From Juglans regia (lineage: Eukaryota > Streptophyta > Magnoliopsida > Fagales > Juglandaceae): DNA of 64,000 nt. Shown piece by piece: positions 34,501 through 45,406 of this stretch (positions are counted from its first letter, which is position 1; every line of letters starts with the position of its first letter). The translations under genes and the position numbers were made by a program. The notes beneath the pieces were generated by a model. The model was not told where the DNA came from, ran no database searches, and was given only the letters and a program-made list of their open reading frames with translations. The stretch covers positions 13,118,582 through 13,182,581 of the forward strand of contig NC_049914.1 in the NCBI RefSeq assembly GCF_001411555.2, in the 5' to 3' direction.

Positions 34501-37500
34501 TGAATTTCATTCTTACCATTCTGACAACCAAATATCGTCCAAGATGAAGGAGCAATAACATCTGAAGTCGCAGGATCCATTCTCGAGGAAGAATGAAGAG
34601 CCCAGTCAATAGGACTACAATGATTTATCCTGCTAGAACCACTTAATCTGTGCATTAAAAATTTCCAAGTACCAAAAATAAATTATTTGATAAGCAATAG
34701 AATTATAAAGTAACAAAAAGTAATTATTAAGGGAAATGAACATAAAGATGTCAGATGAAAACCACAGATAAATTAATCAAGGTAGTGTAACTATAGCCCG
34801 TATTTAGCACCAAGCCATATCCAATAAACTTTAACAAAATTATCTCCATTGTAAATAGGCATGCAAAACTTCCAGATTATATGGATTTTTTCAAACAAGA
34901 ATACTCGTATAATATAGTTATTATACCTAAAGGATGGCCATCTGCTTTGCAAGCAACCAACAAGATTATCCACCACTGCAGGACCACCCTGGATATATAC
35001 CTAAGCATTAGCCTCTTAAGCATTATAGTTGTGCAGAATATTTGAAAAATTGAGCACCTTATAACCTTTAAAGCTGCTTCCTGAAAAGAATGAATCCATC
35101 GTGCTGCTTCTTCAGGACTGCTTGCTCCCAACTACAATATTTAAATCAAAACTTTAAGCACAAATATTACAGATAAATACCACAGTTTTTGAAAATTTAG
35201 TTAACATGCGTTTTTTTGGTAAATACAGACCTTAAGTTGATCATTGTGATTGGAAGTATTATAAAGTGTGAATATGAAGAGTACCTGCACATCACGGATA
35301 GTACCATTACAAACCATACCCTTACCACATGGATAATATGAGAAAATAAACTAGAAGATAAATTGCCACCAATGCAAAACATTCATACTTTTCTATGAAT
35401 GCTCTCCCTCCCATTGTCCATTACTCGAATGCAGGAATCTATAATAGCACTTCTAACAGGATCCTGAAATAAATAAATAAATAAAGAAGTAAATCGAGCC
35501 TTCTACTTTTAGCACTTCTACCAGATAATGATTTAAAATATGTCAAACAAATAAACAGCAAAGATACACACATGGTACCATTCCCATTCCAAAAGTGGGC
35601 AAGCCAAAATATAACTACCAGATCCCAATTCATTTGGGCAAAACTTCATGGACTAAATAAACAAAGACTCTTATTGATCATAGTGCCAGGCAGCAAGATG
35701 AACACCAAATAACGACACAGTGGAACAAAACAAATTAGATTTTTATATTAGACAAAAGACATGAAAGGGAGAGTATAAAGCCACTAGATTTGTAAAATTA
35801 GAATTTAAACAGAAAATGAAAACATCAATAAACTAGCATGCACAGGCGATGCTCTTGTATATGTCCCATATGCTTGAGTTTTTGCCTATTCTTATGATCA
35901 ATAAAATTTTGTTTGCCGATGAAAAATAAAATGCAAACAAAAGCATCTTTAATAACTTTAAAAGGATACTAATGAGAAAGATAATAGAGAGCAAGATCCA
36001 GCAACAGAAGTAGTGGAAGTACATTCTATAATGCTTTTTTGGGTAATAAGGTAATAAGTATAATTTCTTGAGGGGAAGGTTTCTTCCTCTTCTTTCTATT
36101 GTGTTTAGTAGACAAATTTTCAAGGTTATTTCAATATAGAAAATTAAAGGAAAAAAGTCCTTCAACCTTAGATACTTGAAAGCATACAAATAGCGAGCAC
36201 TCTTAATGAAACACCAGTCTTCCTAAATTCCCTCAGATGGGCAAGAGAAGTGGAATTATAGTATAAAAAAGAGTTTAAGCTTGAGAAAATGCCTGTTCCA
36301 TTATAAACACTTTACATGATGTCCTTAAAAATTATTTCATATTTTTTTTTATGTATTACATGCAAGAAACAAAAGTATTTACTGAAATAATACAGAATAT
36401 ATTACTTTTAAAAACCCACTGCTAGACTTGTTTTGTTGTAAAATACTAGCTTTTTAAGTCAAACGAATAGACATTATTGGTCATTCTAAGTAATTGACAA
36501 CGTTTTTAGTTTTATCAAAACCAGGTAAGATTTGTGGGTTACTCCACACCTTTTCCTTCTTGAAGCAGCTTTCCCAAAATCAAAATTAAAAAGAAGCAAT
36601 AAGAAGAGGAGATATAACCAAAAGGAAGAGCTTTAGTCGAATGAAACTTTTGTGAGCAAATTTTAATTTTTAGCAAAGAAAACAAATATGGCTTTTGTCT
36701 TGAAGGTTTAACAAATGCAGATTATAATGTTACTTTTCTATCTATCCGTTTCTTATTCTATGTGAACAAATGACTGCTTCTTGACAATGATATACTGCTG
36801 TATTTGTTTCCTATGGTGGCTTTCTCTCATGAATTTGTATGGGTTTGACCACTGTCATGAGAATTCGTACCACAGAGGGAAAAATGCATATTCTATTAGT
36901 CAGGTCCACCAAGTTAAAAAAAGGCACATCAAACCAAGTTAACCAACGGTTTCAGGTTTAGGAAATTCCGTTTATTTTGAGATGATCAAAAAGACAAAAA
37001 CATATTATCTATCATGGACTGAGGGAAGTAATAAAAACAGCTCCAAATTCCAAAGGCCTGAATATCATCATCAACCTACAAGGAGTAATGTCCAATTGTG
37101 AAAAAAATGGAAATGAGATCTAATAAAATGATTTAAAAGTGGGGCAAATATTATTTTGTTATTCTACTTGTTACTACTTCAAACAATCTGAAAGCATGCC
37201 CATTGGGTTCACATGATGCAACAAAAAAGGTTTACACCATACGAAATATATATCCAAATCACCATTCATGTAAAATGTTTTTCATTAAAATTTCAGTCGA
37301 AGTAGGATCTAGCTTAATTCACATCAAGTCAAGTGTAAACAAAAAGTCCATGAATCAAATACTATACATGTAACTATTTAAGGCCATCATTGGATGGAAT
37401 TGAAGTTTGGAATCTCCCCAAATTTATCAAATGAAAGAAAAAGAATCCAGAAAACTCTTCCTTTTATTTTTATTTTGCATATAAAAGAAATTGTGTCTGT

Positions 37501-38260
37501 ATGATATACGGAGAAGTTAATAAAGAACTCAATTTTTTTTATCGGTAAATATATTATCGATATTAATAAGGAAATAGGTGTAGCCCAAGTACACGGGATG
37601 TATACAATGGAAAACACCTAGTCAAGAGCGAGAAATAGATACAAGGAAATTGCAAAAGCTAAGTCCATTGAAGTCTATAGCAGCTGCTCATAAAAATAAA
37701 GTATAGCCAATATTAATCAAGAATTCAAATTATTAACTTACCCATAATCTATTGACCATATCAGCATTGGTAAAACAAAACGCAAGAATGGAAGGGGAAT
37801 GCTAAAACACAGAAATATCCATGAAAATATTCACTCAAAGTATCCAACCATTTAAATAGAAATCTCTTACTCATCTCATATTCTACCATCCAATCTACGT
37901 TACTCGTCATCGACCAACAATCAGAATAATAATATAACAACCCATCGCCTCAGCTCACCAAATAAAAAACATAATGCACTGTTTTCACATGTATATTTTT
38001 TTTTTTTAGGAAGAACGACCCGTTTGGAAACACTAACATCAAATCCAACGGCATTAGAATTGGATTAAAAAAGAGAACAAAAGAAGGAGAAAGGAATGTG
38101 CATGGACCTCGTTGCTTGAAGTGGGAACCGATTTAAAGCATTTGAGATGGTGATCATCGAGAACGAAGTAGCGCTTACGGGAGTACTGAAGCCCAAACCG
38201 ATATGAGCGTATGAGATGGAGCCACCCCTCCATTCTTCCCTCACTTTGCGACGTACCCAT
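17627..38260 (-). CDS. EDR2L: ENHANCED DISEASE RESISTANCE 2-like (PH-START-DUF1336 protein)
   Basis: Lipid-binding protein of the plant EDR2 family. Twenty-one exons join in frame with GT..AG introns (2220 nt, 739 aa): 38260-38108, 35463-35389, 35284-35231, 35131-35066, 34988-34927, 34647-34517, 34443-34397, 34326-34229, 34081-33986, 33888-33824, 33730-33659, 33304-33158, 33065-32755, 31859-31781, 31676-31501, 31015-30914, 30186-30136, 30048-29905, 19758-19663, 19455-19354, 17719-17627. The PH domain (residues about 8-116) includes [10 protein letters not shown] and [18 protein letters not shown] spans about 165-385 and ends GRVAALREMF. An acidic linker has [14 protein letters not shown]1336 covers about 495-720. 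The start is the ATG at 38258-38260; the upstream in-frame TTG is not needed. Length matches the Arabidopsis family (about 720-740 aa). EDR2 there limits salicylate-dependent defence; this copy most resembles the At2g28320 branch, by memory. Intron 18 is 10.1 kb and full of transposons. Confidence 0.95.
18587..18612. repeat. Poly(T) run in intron 20
   Basis: About 24 consecutive T, poly(A) in the sense of the EDR2-like transcript. It may be a retroposon tail, but no adjacent body was recognised. Confidence 0.8.
19557..19588. repeat. (CT)n microsatellite in intron 19
   Basis: A CT run between exons 20 and 19 of the EDR2-like gene. On the transcribed minus strand it reads (AG)n. Confidence 0.9.
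20511..20790 (-). mobile_element. 3' end of the intronic L1 LINE
   Basis: On the minus strand the frame includes a stretch like the extreme ORF2 C-terminus (..LKMVKWWW.., then Phe-rich). It is followed by a 3' UTR with GTACTCGGGCAATACCTC and AATAAAATTTGAC. The same kind of 3' end occurs at 37519-37660. It fits as the terminus of the larger minus-strand L1 whose coding pieces lie at 21420-29640. Frameshifts are present. Confidence 0.6.
20791..21419. other. Unidentified insertion interrupting the L1 C-terminus
   Basis: About 630 bp with no L1 similarity that I can see, lying between two parts of the L1 C-terminal region. It is bounded by TGACA near 20796 and TGTCA near 21417, which may be short inverted ends. 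It has a mixed, partly GC-rich start. Identity unknown; it could be a small DNA transposon or filler. Confidence 0.35.
21420..21769 (-). pseudogene. L1 LINE fragment: zf-RVT/C-terminal part
   Basis: The minus-strand reading has [23 protein letters not shown], the conserved zf-RVT stretch of plant L1 ORF2 with its Cys pair. It stops at the left edge of solo LTR 2 and resumes beyond the right edge at 23927. The two halves are one L1 split by the LTR. Confidence 0.75.
21770..23926 (+). mobile_element. Solo LTR 2 (2157 bp, gypsy-type)
   Basis: Begins TGTAACACCCCGTATTTTAG and ends GGGGGCGCTACA. It is flanked by a perfect 5-bp duplication GATAA (21765-21769, 23927-23931). The first third is clearly the same family as the LTR at 9824-12719, including the GC-rich block and a shared GACTGAGTCCGAGGAG motif. 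The later part diverges and carries a 56-bp-period duplication at 23173-23290. It lies inside the L1 that sits in intron 18 of the EDR2-like gene. No internal retrotransposon sequence remains. Short frames inside are not genes. Confidence 0.9.
23173..23285. repeat. Two-copy tandem duplication in solo LTR 2
   Basis: The motif TGCTTGGCTACGTACGCGCT occurs at 23173 and again at 23229, a period of 56 bp, with near-identical continuation. It is a CpG-rich local duplication specific to this LTR copy. Confidence 0.85.
23932..25453 (-). pseudogene. L1 LINE ORF2 fragment: RT and post-RT region
   Basis: Read on the minus strand from the right. At 25440-25290 it has [15 protein letters not shown], just N-terminal to the RT. 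At 25217-25035 comes [20 protein letters not shown], the decayed RT motif that is PGPDG in active elements. FTDDTLVF near 24930 is the FxDD catalytic motif. Then [12 protein letters not shown] and the post-RT region run to 23932. The finger/palm between about 25035 and 24990 is partly deleted, and stops and frameshifts are numerous. The element has the same orientation as the host gene and is dead. Confidence 0.8.
25454..26829 (+). mobile_element. 5'-truncated second L1 LINE with poly(A) tail
   Basis: Begins abruptly within ORF2 at [20 protein letters not shown] and runs through [15 protein letters not shown], the zf-RVT and the C-terminus. It ends with CAATAAAGTTTC and an A run at 26820-26829. 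Two stops (after 25807 and 26299) and a frameshift break the frame, but it is much less decayed than the minus-strand L1 around it, so it is younger. It lies within the minus-strand L1, between that element's endonuclease-side sequence ending RESDKCTK and its RT start. It is antisense to the EDR2-like gene. No target duplication was found. Confidence 0.82.
26830..28213 (-). pseudogene. L1 LINE endonuclease region
   Basis: The minus-strand reading gives [13 protein letters not shown] (the GDFN motif of AP-type endonucleases), [20 protein letters not shown] and a decayed SDHxP motif (LDYIPSLLD). It ends with RESDKCTK just before the inserted plus-strand L1. This is the N-terminal half of ORF2 of the L1 at 21420-29640. 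A 148-bp MITE (27371-27518) interrupts it. Many stops. Confidence 0.75.
27371..27518. mobile_element. 148-bp MITE inside the L1 endonuclease
   Basis: Terminal inverted repeats begin TTCTCAAGCC and remain similar for about 24 bp (continuing to GTAGAGCACAC). The interior is AT-rich. L1 endonuclease reading resumes on both sides, which supports a discrete insertion. Confidence 0.75.
28440..29640 (-). pseudogene. L1 LINE ORF1-like relic
   Basis: On the minus strand from about 29480, frames contain [20 protein letters not shown], a stretch around [12 protein letters not shown] and then [12 protein letters not shown]. This pattern resembles the N-terminal domain of plant L1 ORF1. Below 28900 the reading is too broken to follow. 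It completes the order ORF1, endonuclease, RT, C-terminus for one L1 in minus orientation. Alternatively part could be an unrelated leader. Confidence 0.55.
30343..30361. repeat. Run of 19 G in intron 16
   Basis: An uninterrupted G homopolymer on the plus strand, C-run in the EDR2-like pre-mRNA. It can in principle form a G-quadruplex on the non-transcribed-sense strand and its length is error-prone in assemblies. Confidence 0.85.
32437..32516. repeat. Perfect 40-bp tandem duplication in intron 13
   Basis: The unit beginning ATCAGATTCCCCAGGAAGAT occurs twice back to back (32437-32476, 32477-32516) with no mismatch. It lies in the intron between exons 14 and 13 of the EDR2-like gene and does not touch a splice site. 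The perfection suggests a very recent event or an assembly artefact. Confidence 0.92.
37519..37680 (-). mobile_element. L1 3'-end fragment in intron 1
   Basis: On the minus strand it reads CATCCCGTGTACTTGGGCTA, CACCTATTTCCTTATTAATA and then an A-rich tail (plus-strand T run near 37531). This is the same type of 3' UTR as the L1 end at 20511. No coding part is attached, so it is a severely 5'-truncated insertion in the first intron of the EDR2-like gene. Confidence 0.65.
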
Positions 38261-38433
38261 CTCAGAGAATCCCAATCCTCAAGAGGCCCACTTCTTCGAT
38301 TCCCAGATTATTTTCGTTCTTCTTTTCTGTAATGGACCCAAACTGAAATTTTCTTTTCGAGTAATCCCCTTTTTTTCTTTCTTAGAAATTAAAATTCATG
38401 CAAAATGATTTCCAATGATGTGTAATTCAAAAA
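38261..38433 (-). promoter_or_regulatory. 5' leader/promoter region of the EDR2-like gene
   Basis: Sequence just upstream of the chosen ATG. Farther upstream (about 38538-38576) there is a dense CT tract, GA-rich on the coding strand, of the kind bound by plant GAGA factors. A divergent short frame begins at 38434. Transcription start is not visible. Confidence 0.4.
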
Positions 38434-38640
38434 ATGGAGAAGGGTAAAGATGGTGAACCTCTGATCCCAGCTATGGGATTCAGAGAATCACGGGGGTTTC
38501 ACAGGGAATGGCCCCTCTTTGGAATTGCAGGTAAAACTCTCGCTCTCTCTTCCCTCTCCCTCTGTTTCTCTCTCGGAAAGCAACTGAATTGGGCATGTAT
38601 AAGACAAAGATTGCCAGGCAAAAGAGACAATGTCAAATGA
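38434..38640 (+). CDS. Short divergent reading frame of unknown status
   Basis: A 68-codon frame that starts with ATG 173 bp from the EDR2-like start codon, on the opposite strand. The first 33 codons look balanced and non-repetitive, and a good donor-like site (GCAG|GTAAAAC at about 38530) follows. After that the frame runs through a CT-rich tract. No downstream exon or domain was found. It may be the first exon of an untraced transcript, part of a bidirectional promoter, or chance. I do not recognise it. Confidence 0.2.
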   Translation: MEKGKDGEPLIPAMGFRESRGFHREWPLFGIAGKTLALSSLSLCFSLGKQLNWACIRQRLPGKRDNVK

Positions 38641-39994
38641 CTCTGTTGCCCTTGACGTGAAGAAAATTGGATCTAATATATTTTATTATAATATATTTAT
38701 TAACTTCCGTCCGACCATGACCTAGGGCCAAACGGATAGTGGGTTTGTATTATGAAAAAAGCTGTTTTTCCCACCAATTTTTATCATTCTATTTTAAAAA
38801 AATATATATTTTTTATTTCAATTTAATGATTGAAAAAATAATTTTAAGTGTATTGATATATTTTTATTTTTAATAATATTTAAATATATTAAAAAAATAT
38901 GAATAAGAAAATTTTAAAAAAAATTGTAAAAATAACTAGCGATAATAATGAGCAGTAAAGTAGTACCGCTCTTGTATTATTTATTCTGGTCTAATCTCAA
39001 TATTTAAATTTCAAAATTTTATTATATTTTTTCTTATAATTATTATAATTTTTTTAAACTTATATTTAAAATATAAATAAAAAAATTAATTTTTTCAACT
39101 TTTAAAATAAAAATAATATTAAAAAATAGTACTGCTATTCAACCCATGAATTTTCCCTCTCATACTTACCACTAATGCAAATTGTATTTTTTTTCTTTTT
39201 TCAAGTATTTTTTAAAAATAAAAAAATACTTTATTTCATTAATAATTATTTTTTTAACCATTAAAAAAATAAAAAAATATATCGGAGCAGTAATTTTGAA
39301 ATGACAAACTCGTGGAGCCAAATATCATTTTCCTTCCAATACTCGTATTCTCGTATTTTTAAAATAATCATTAGACTAATTCATGCATCTTCTTTTTATT
39401 ACTAACTCATTTGTCTTCCTTAAACAATGCATCATCAATCTATGCATTCAATGTTAACGAATGGCTATAGTACTTGATCATGTCTATTAAGATTTCATTT
39501 GAAATTTGAACTGAATTGAGATCAATCCATAAATATTAAGAGATCGTCAGAGCGACCGACCATCATTGCCACCACTGCCATCATCATTAAAACCATAATT
39601 ATTATGATTATTTTTGGTTAAGTATATATCATCAAATGATTACTTATCGGATTTACAACCAACTTCCATATAATATGAAACTTTAGTATTTCTTTAGTGA
39701 TGAATATATATATATATATATATAAATATATAAACTGCATTAATATATTAATTTTGTTGGGTGTTCATTTATCTACCAATTTATGAGCAAGTTCGGACCA
39801 TATGGCCAACTTTATGATTGTAATTTAATAATTGCACCAACTTCTTAGTTCATTGGATACATCAATCTTGGAGGCGATTCCTTACATTGTTTTTGTGACT
39901 GAAACTTTTTTTAAAAAAAAAAATTGCAAATATTCTTTTAAATTATTACTCCAAGTATCTAACTCTATGTTTTTATTTTTTATTGCCTAATTTA
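38641..39994. other. AT-rich intergenic sequence
   Basis: No gene. It contains A/T runs, a segment with AGTAGTACCGCTC near 38958 that resembles MITE ends elsewhere in the window, and a TA repeat at about 39703-39724. Confidence 0.6.
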
Positions 39995-40200
39995 AGATCT
40001 CGTTTGTTTTTACAACTCATCTCAACTAAATTTATCTCATCTAATTATTACAATTTTTTCAAACTCTAGCATAAAATAAAATAAATAATTCAATTTTTTT
40101 AAATTTTAAAATAAAAATTATATTAAAAAATTATATTTTATTAATATTTTATTTTATTTTTAATTTTAATATCAATTCATCTCATCTCACATGACATGAC
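39995..40200. mobile_element. GATGAGATG-type MITE, copy 1
   Basis: Starts near GATCTCGTTTG and contains CATCTCATC-type motifs at both ends around an AT-rich core. The right end is indistinct. Member of a family seen repeatedly in this window. Confidence 0.5.
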
Positions 40201-40683
40201 ATAAATCCTACGACATAATCTTAAATTGATATCAAACCTATTTCTCTCATGATAAGAGCTAATATTTTAATTTTTTAATCTTTTTTAACAATATTTATCT
40301 AAAATTATGCAATGAGCCTGGAGGGGCACTATGGTAAAGTCCAACTTTACATAGGACTTGTACTACAGGCTACAGCTTTTTCTGGTGCTGTTGTGATCTA
40401 AATATTTAAATTAAAAAACGGTCGCAAAGTGTAATTATTGGTAAACATTTTTTGCTACGAGGCAGTGACGTCAGCAGCCGTTCAAGCGAGAGCGGGATAT
40501 ATCAACTCGAAAAAATTCTTCTCTATTTACCAACACACATTTCATATTCTATAAAACTACTCACATATGTTATAAAAAACATAATCACGCTTTATAAAAA
40601 AAAATTAGAAGTATGAAGTGTGAATAATAAATAGTAACAGATGCATAAAATTACTCTATCAAATTAAATCGAGACTGTCTACA

Positions 40684-40947
40684 GGTTATTTGGAAATAGA
40701 TTTCATTCTAAAATTCCCATCTCATCTCATTTTATCTCATTTAGTTTTATCTCATCTCATTTTCAAACATAATTCAAATATAAAATTTTCAAATTAATTA
40801 TTGTAACTTTTTCAAACTAATAATTACAATTCTATTCTTTTCAAAACTTAAAAAATACTCAATTTAAACTATCTCCTTACTATTTATAAACTGTCTTATT
40901 ACTATTGATAAAATTTTTATCTTATCTCACTCTCCAAACGATCTCAG
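40684..40947. mobile_element. GATGAGATG-type MITE, copy 2
   Basis: Left end GGTTATTTGGAAAT with CCCATCTCATCTC, right end TCTCACTCTCCAAACGATCT. The AT-rich core carries AATTATTG-type sequence shared with the other copies. Confidence 0.6.
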
Positions 40948-42230
40948 AATAAAAAATATCAAAGATCTGAATAGTAGTAAAATATTTTTTATATAATAAA
41001 AATAATAATAATAATAAATAATTTATGAATAATAACAAAGTACTCTCAGAATATTTAAAAATGGTTGTGCTCTCAAACAAAACTTGAATGAATCCAATTA
41101 GTGACCTTCCATTTGACAATGATAATTATAAATAAGAAATATTTTTTTATGTTTTTAAATATTTTTGGTAGTGAAAGAAAAAACAAAATTTTCAACAAAC
41201 GTAAGATTAAAAAGTCTCGAATTTGGTAACAATATTTTCTTTATATATATATATATAATAATAATAATAATAATAATTCTATTTGAAAGACTTTTACAGA
41301 TTACATCACATACTATTCACGTATCATAACTTTTTAAAAAAATAAATTTTAAAATTTGAATCTTACAAATCAAATTATGTCACGTAGATAATGTGTAGTG
41401 TAAAGTATTTCAAATAATATTACTATATATATATATATATATAAAAAAAAATTATTTCCATAACATTATATGTATGCGATAACATTGTGTTAATGTTGAA
41501 AACAACATATATGTTCACAATGATAACTTGTCAGTGTTATGCGGATTAGTACATTGATGTTTTTTTTTTTTCGGAATCATAGTACATTGATGTTTGATCT
41601 AAAAATAAAGGTTTATTTTCAATTATTTGGCTTCAACATATGCGGGATGCTTCAACGTATCTTATTATGATTATTGATTAATATAATTTTATAAACATAA
41701 TTGATGTTATATTAATCATATAAATACATTCGATAAATATAATAAAGTATTTTACTATTAGTCGCTAGATCTCTTTTGTTCAATAATCATAAGTACATTG
41801 CCAAACAAGATAAATTTTTAATAAATGATACACAAGCACCTTTAAATTTTTATAACATTAATTTTATATAACTATATTTTAAATTGAGAATATTTTTCTA
41901 AAACGATATTACTTTTACAAATTATTTTATGAAAATATCTCTTATTTAAAATAAGATTATGTAAAGGCTATTAATTCGTTGTAGTTGCTTATCCAATTCC
42001 GAAAGCATAATGTTTATCTTTCTTTTTTCATCACTATCGCTCTAGCGATTCTTTTCGCTCATGTCACGAGTCTGTGACCACTTTGATCAGCAAAGTCTCC
42101 CCCTTTTCCCAAAAAATCTAATGGTTTCAGTTTAAATTCTAAAACTCCTTTCTTCAAACAAGAAATTAGAGATTTATTGCCCGTCAGATTTTGAAGGTCA
42201 CTTAATAACTATATATATTATATATTATAG
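40948..42230. other. AT-rich intergenic sequence
   Basis: No gene. It holds (TA)n and (ATA)n microsatellites near 41241-41275 and 41425-41441 and other AT-rich repeats. Confidence 0.6.
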
Positions 42231-42836
42231 GGGATGTTAAAAAAAAGTACTCGGAAAATCGGTTGAACCGATTGATACCAATTCTTAAGACGAAACCAGT
42301 TCGATATCAATTTTTTTTATTTTGAAAACCAGTTTGAATTGAACCGGACCGGTATATATATACTAGAAATGCTATTTACATGTTTGTGCGTTGTGTAAGA
42401 GATGATGATAAGTAGAATTTCTATATATATATATATGTTTTAATTTTTATATTATTTTATATATTATATGTTAAATATATATCTAATTAATATAACATGA
42501 GATTTTAATCTTATTATTCATGCATATTAATCTTATAACATAAAATTAATTTAACATAAAGTTTTAATCTTAAACATGAACATTAATATATATTAAGTAA
42601 TTATTAATATAAACTTACTTTTCAGGAGAATGAGCATTAGATCAGTAACCGTCATACGTGTAAATAGTAAACTAGAAAAATCGGATCAGACCAAAATCAG
42701 AAAAATCGAAAATTTCGATTTCAGTAATGAATCAGTTCATATATATCGGTTCATAAATTTTCAAAATCAATGTATATCGGTTTAGTTTCAAAATTTATCC
42801 AAAACTAAATTGAGCTAAACCGGTTACACCTCTGGC
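42231..42836. mobile_element. AACCGG-rich non-autonomous element, copy 1
   Basis: Begins GGGATGTTAAAAAAAAG and ends CCGGTTACACCTC, so the ends are weakly inverted (GGGATGTAA / GAGGTGTAA). It contains many AACCGG/CCGGTT and ATCGGTT motifs around an AT-rich core. A second copy interrupts a MITE at 49121-49760. The class is uncertain, and there is no coding capacity. Confidence 0.5.
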
Positions 42837-44230
42837 TATATATACTTTGGATAAGTATGAGACAACTTCTCTTTTCATCATCAACAAATAAAAATAATTT
42901 ATTACTGTTTGAGATCATCAGAGGCTCCGCTTCTTTGGAAGGCTCAAAAATGGAAGAAAAGAGAAACCCATCCTATGCTAGATCGAGGATATGAAGCGAG
43001 AGTTATGGTTCTCATAACAACTTTTTATGATTGAGCTCACAATCGATCCCAAAATCGTTTAAAGGGTGCAATTATTAGTAGAAAAAGTAATTTATAGTAA
43101 TTTTTTAATTTTGCTAAATTTCCTATATTTATTTTCACTTAGATTGTGAGTCGAATTACATAATAAAAAAATATTTTAGCTACAAAAATATTATATAAAA
43201 ATAAATTTACAAAATAATTTGATTTGATGTGATATATTAAATTATAAAATAAATCTAACAAATTACATAAAATTATATTAATTTATAAATTTATTTTTAT
43301 ATAATCTTTAATAGTAATAATTCATTGTTGTAATCTATTCTCTCTTTTTTTCATATTTTAATACGTATGATTTGAATTTGACATGCATGTCAAATCAAAG
43401 TCATCTTCCACCATGCCCTAACTTTCGGTTGCAAAAAGATGCGTTTTAGAGCGAAACAAATATTAAAGCAACGCATGCATGCATGCATGCATCAGTTATC
43501 AGGCCAACTGTCTAACCACTACTGTAGGTTTTATTCAAATGGATGGATCTTGGTAGCTGGGACCCACGAGCTTGATTATGATGATCTCTAGATCAGAAAC
43601 TCCTAATAAATATTGGATGCATGCATGGCCGAATGCCCCATGCTTCATTCAATTGTATGGTTGAATACAGAGCTTTTTTTTAATTTCTGATCTCTTTCAT
43701 GACGCTTGCTTCAGTCCTACTTTATCAATCTTTCTTGTCCTTTTCTTTAATTTTTGGGTCATGAGTAGCTAGCTTTCCCTTACAAGAAATATTTACATGT
43801 TCAAAGCGCAAGTCCTATCACTCACTTCCAGATCATGTTTTTGCCTACTGATCACTAAACATTGTATTATTAGATCATTACAAATAATATCAGATCAGGT
43901 AATTAAGGGCATCATGGGTTTAAAGGAGACCAGATTTCGTAATAGCTTAGTGGTTTGGTACGAGATCGAGGAATTTTTGATCATGTAATTCGAACCTTTT
44001 TTAATTTGGCTCATTGCAGTTTTTCCAGCTTTGATTATCGCATATGTTTTTAACTTTTTATTACTACCAAAGTTTGTACTTTTTTTTTTTTTTTGCAATT
44101 CAAAGTTTGTGATTATTAATCAAACGGGAAAGTATCTACAAGGATATTAAACTAATTAGGGTTTGATGTCCAATATTTGTACCATATCATTTGGCTTTTG
44201 GATTTAAAAATCTTTGAGAAATACATTAGT
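42837..44230. other. Intergenic sequence with short repeats
   Basis: No gene. There is a (GCAT)n microsatellite at about 43472-43492 and an AT-rich element-like stretch at 43180-43330. The frame at 43797-43988 has no recognisable features. Confidence 0.55.
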
Positions 44231-44239
44231 ACAAAAAGA

Positions 44240-44915
44240 TATCACAAAAATAAACTTACAAACTAGTATAGTTTAATATGGTATATTAAATTATAAAATT
44301 ACAATTTTTTTAAATTAGTAGGTCTAACGTATGTTGACGACGTGTTTTGCACATCGATCACGGGACTCAGTCTCCTGCAACACAAGGAAGGTGGGGGGCT
44401 CGGGATGAGAGAACATAAGTTGAATTCTAACTGAGATTTGGCTTTTATACCTCCTACCGAAATGGTCCCCTGCGTATTCTATCTCAGATGTGCCCGTCTT
44501 CCATATTGGGTACCTTGTCCTTGCCTTTAATGTGGCGTGGCTTTCTTGGGTTGTGTCCTAAGTGGCAAGTTAGTGAGTGCGGCTACCTTCCGTGAGTTAT
44601 GTCAGGGACAGGCCAGGGTTCTTGTCGGGATACATGTCCACATCCTATATCTGACCCTTTAATGCGGCATGGCTCTACTATTACGTGCATGTGCAGGAAC
44701 ATGTTATTAGGGATGTCATCCCATCTTTCCACACCAACTCTCTTCCCATGTCGGCCTTGGGCCTCATTCTTCTTAACTTGACTTGTGGATCGGCTATACT
44801 TTAGTCATTGGGCCTCTCAAGATGAGTTAGGCCCAGCCTAACAGAGAGTGTAAATATTTTGTTTAGTAAAGTAAATCTAATATATCATATTAAATTTTGT
44901 GGGTTTATCTTTAGG
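44240..44915. other. GC-richer block between AT-rich inverted arms
   Basis: Imperfect inverted arms (TTTAATATGGTATATTAAA near 44271 and TAATATATCATATTAAA near 44878) enclose a distinctly GC-richer 500-bp core at about 44335-44850. The core resembles LTR sequence in composition but has no matched TG..CA ends or target duplication. It may be an LTR fragment inserted in a MITE. Confidence 0.4.
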
Positions 44916-45406
44916 AAAAAACTATTCTACCGTCCCACTTTGACCGCTCTACTTGACCGCTAGTCAAATTTTTTTTTTTTCTTAGTGATTAAGAAAGTGA
45001 TTTTAAATATATTAGTATATTTTTTATTTTTTAAAAAAATTTAAATATATTAAAAATATATGAAAAGAAAAAAAGGATAAGAGTGGGGCGGCACTTTTAT
45101 TTTTATAAATTAATTTATAGACGTACTACTTCTCAAAAAGTTATTGAACAATGGTCTGATCATTTGCTGACTCAATTTGTCTGGCCCAGCTAGCTGTCAT
45201 GTTGACAAACAATACTTCATATATAAGTACCAGATTCGTTTCTTACGAAGTTATTAAACAGTATGTGTAGTAGTACCGCCCCATCACCATGAGCATGCAA
45301 TGGCCCATGCGTGCGGGACCCGATAACCTTAAATTCTTCGGCCTACCTATGTGGGCCTGAGCCACCAATAGAAAAGTTTAGAACAATCATCTTTCTGCAA
45401 TACGTC

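Noticed and set aside
38273..38275. Upstream in-frame start for the EDR2-like protein
   Set aside because: That codon is TTG on the minus strand. The first ATG in frame is at 38258-38260 and gives the expected family N-terminus.
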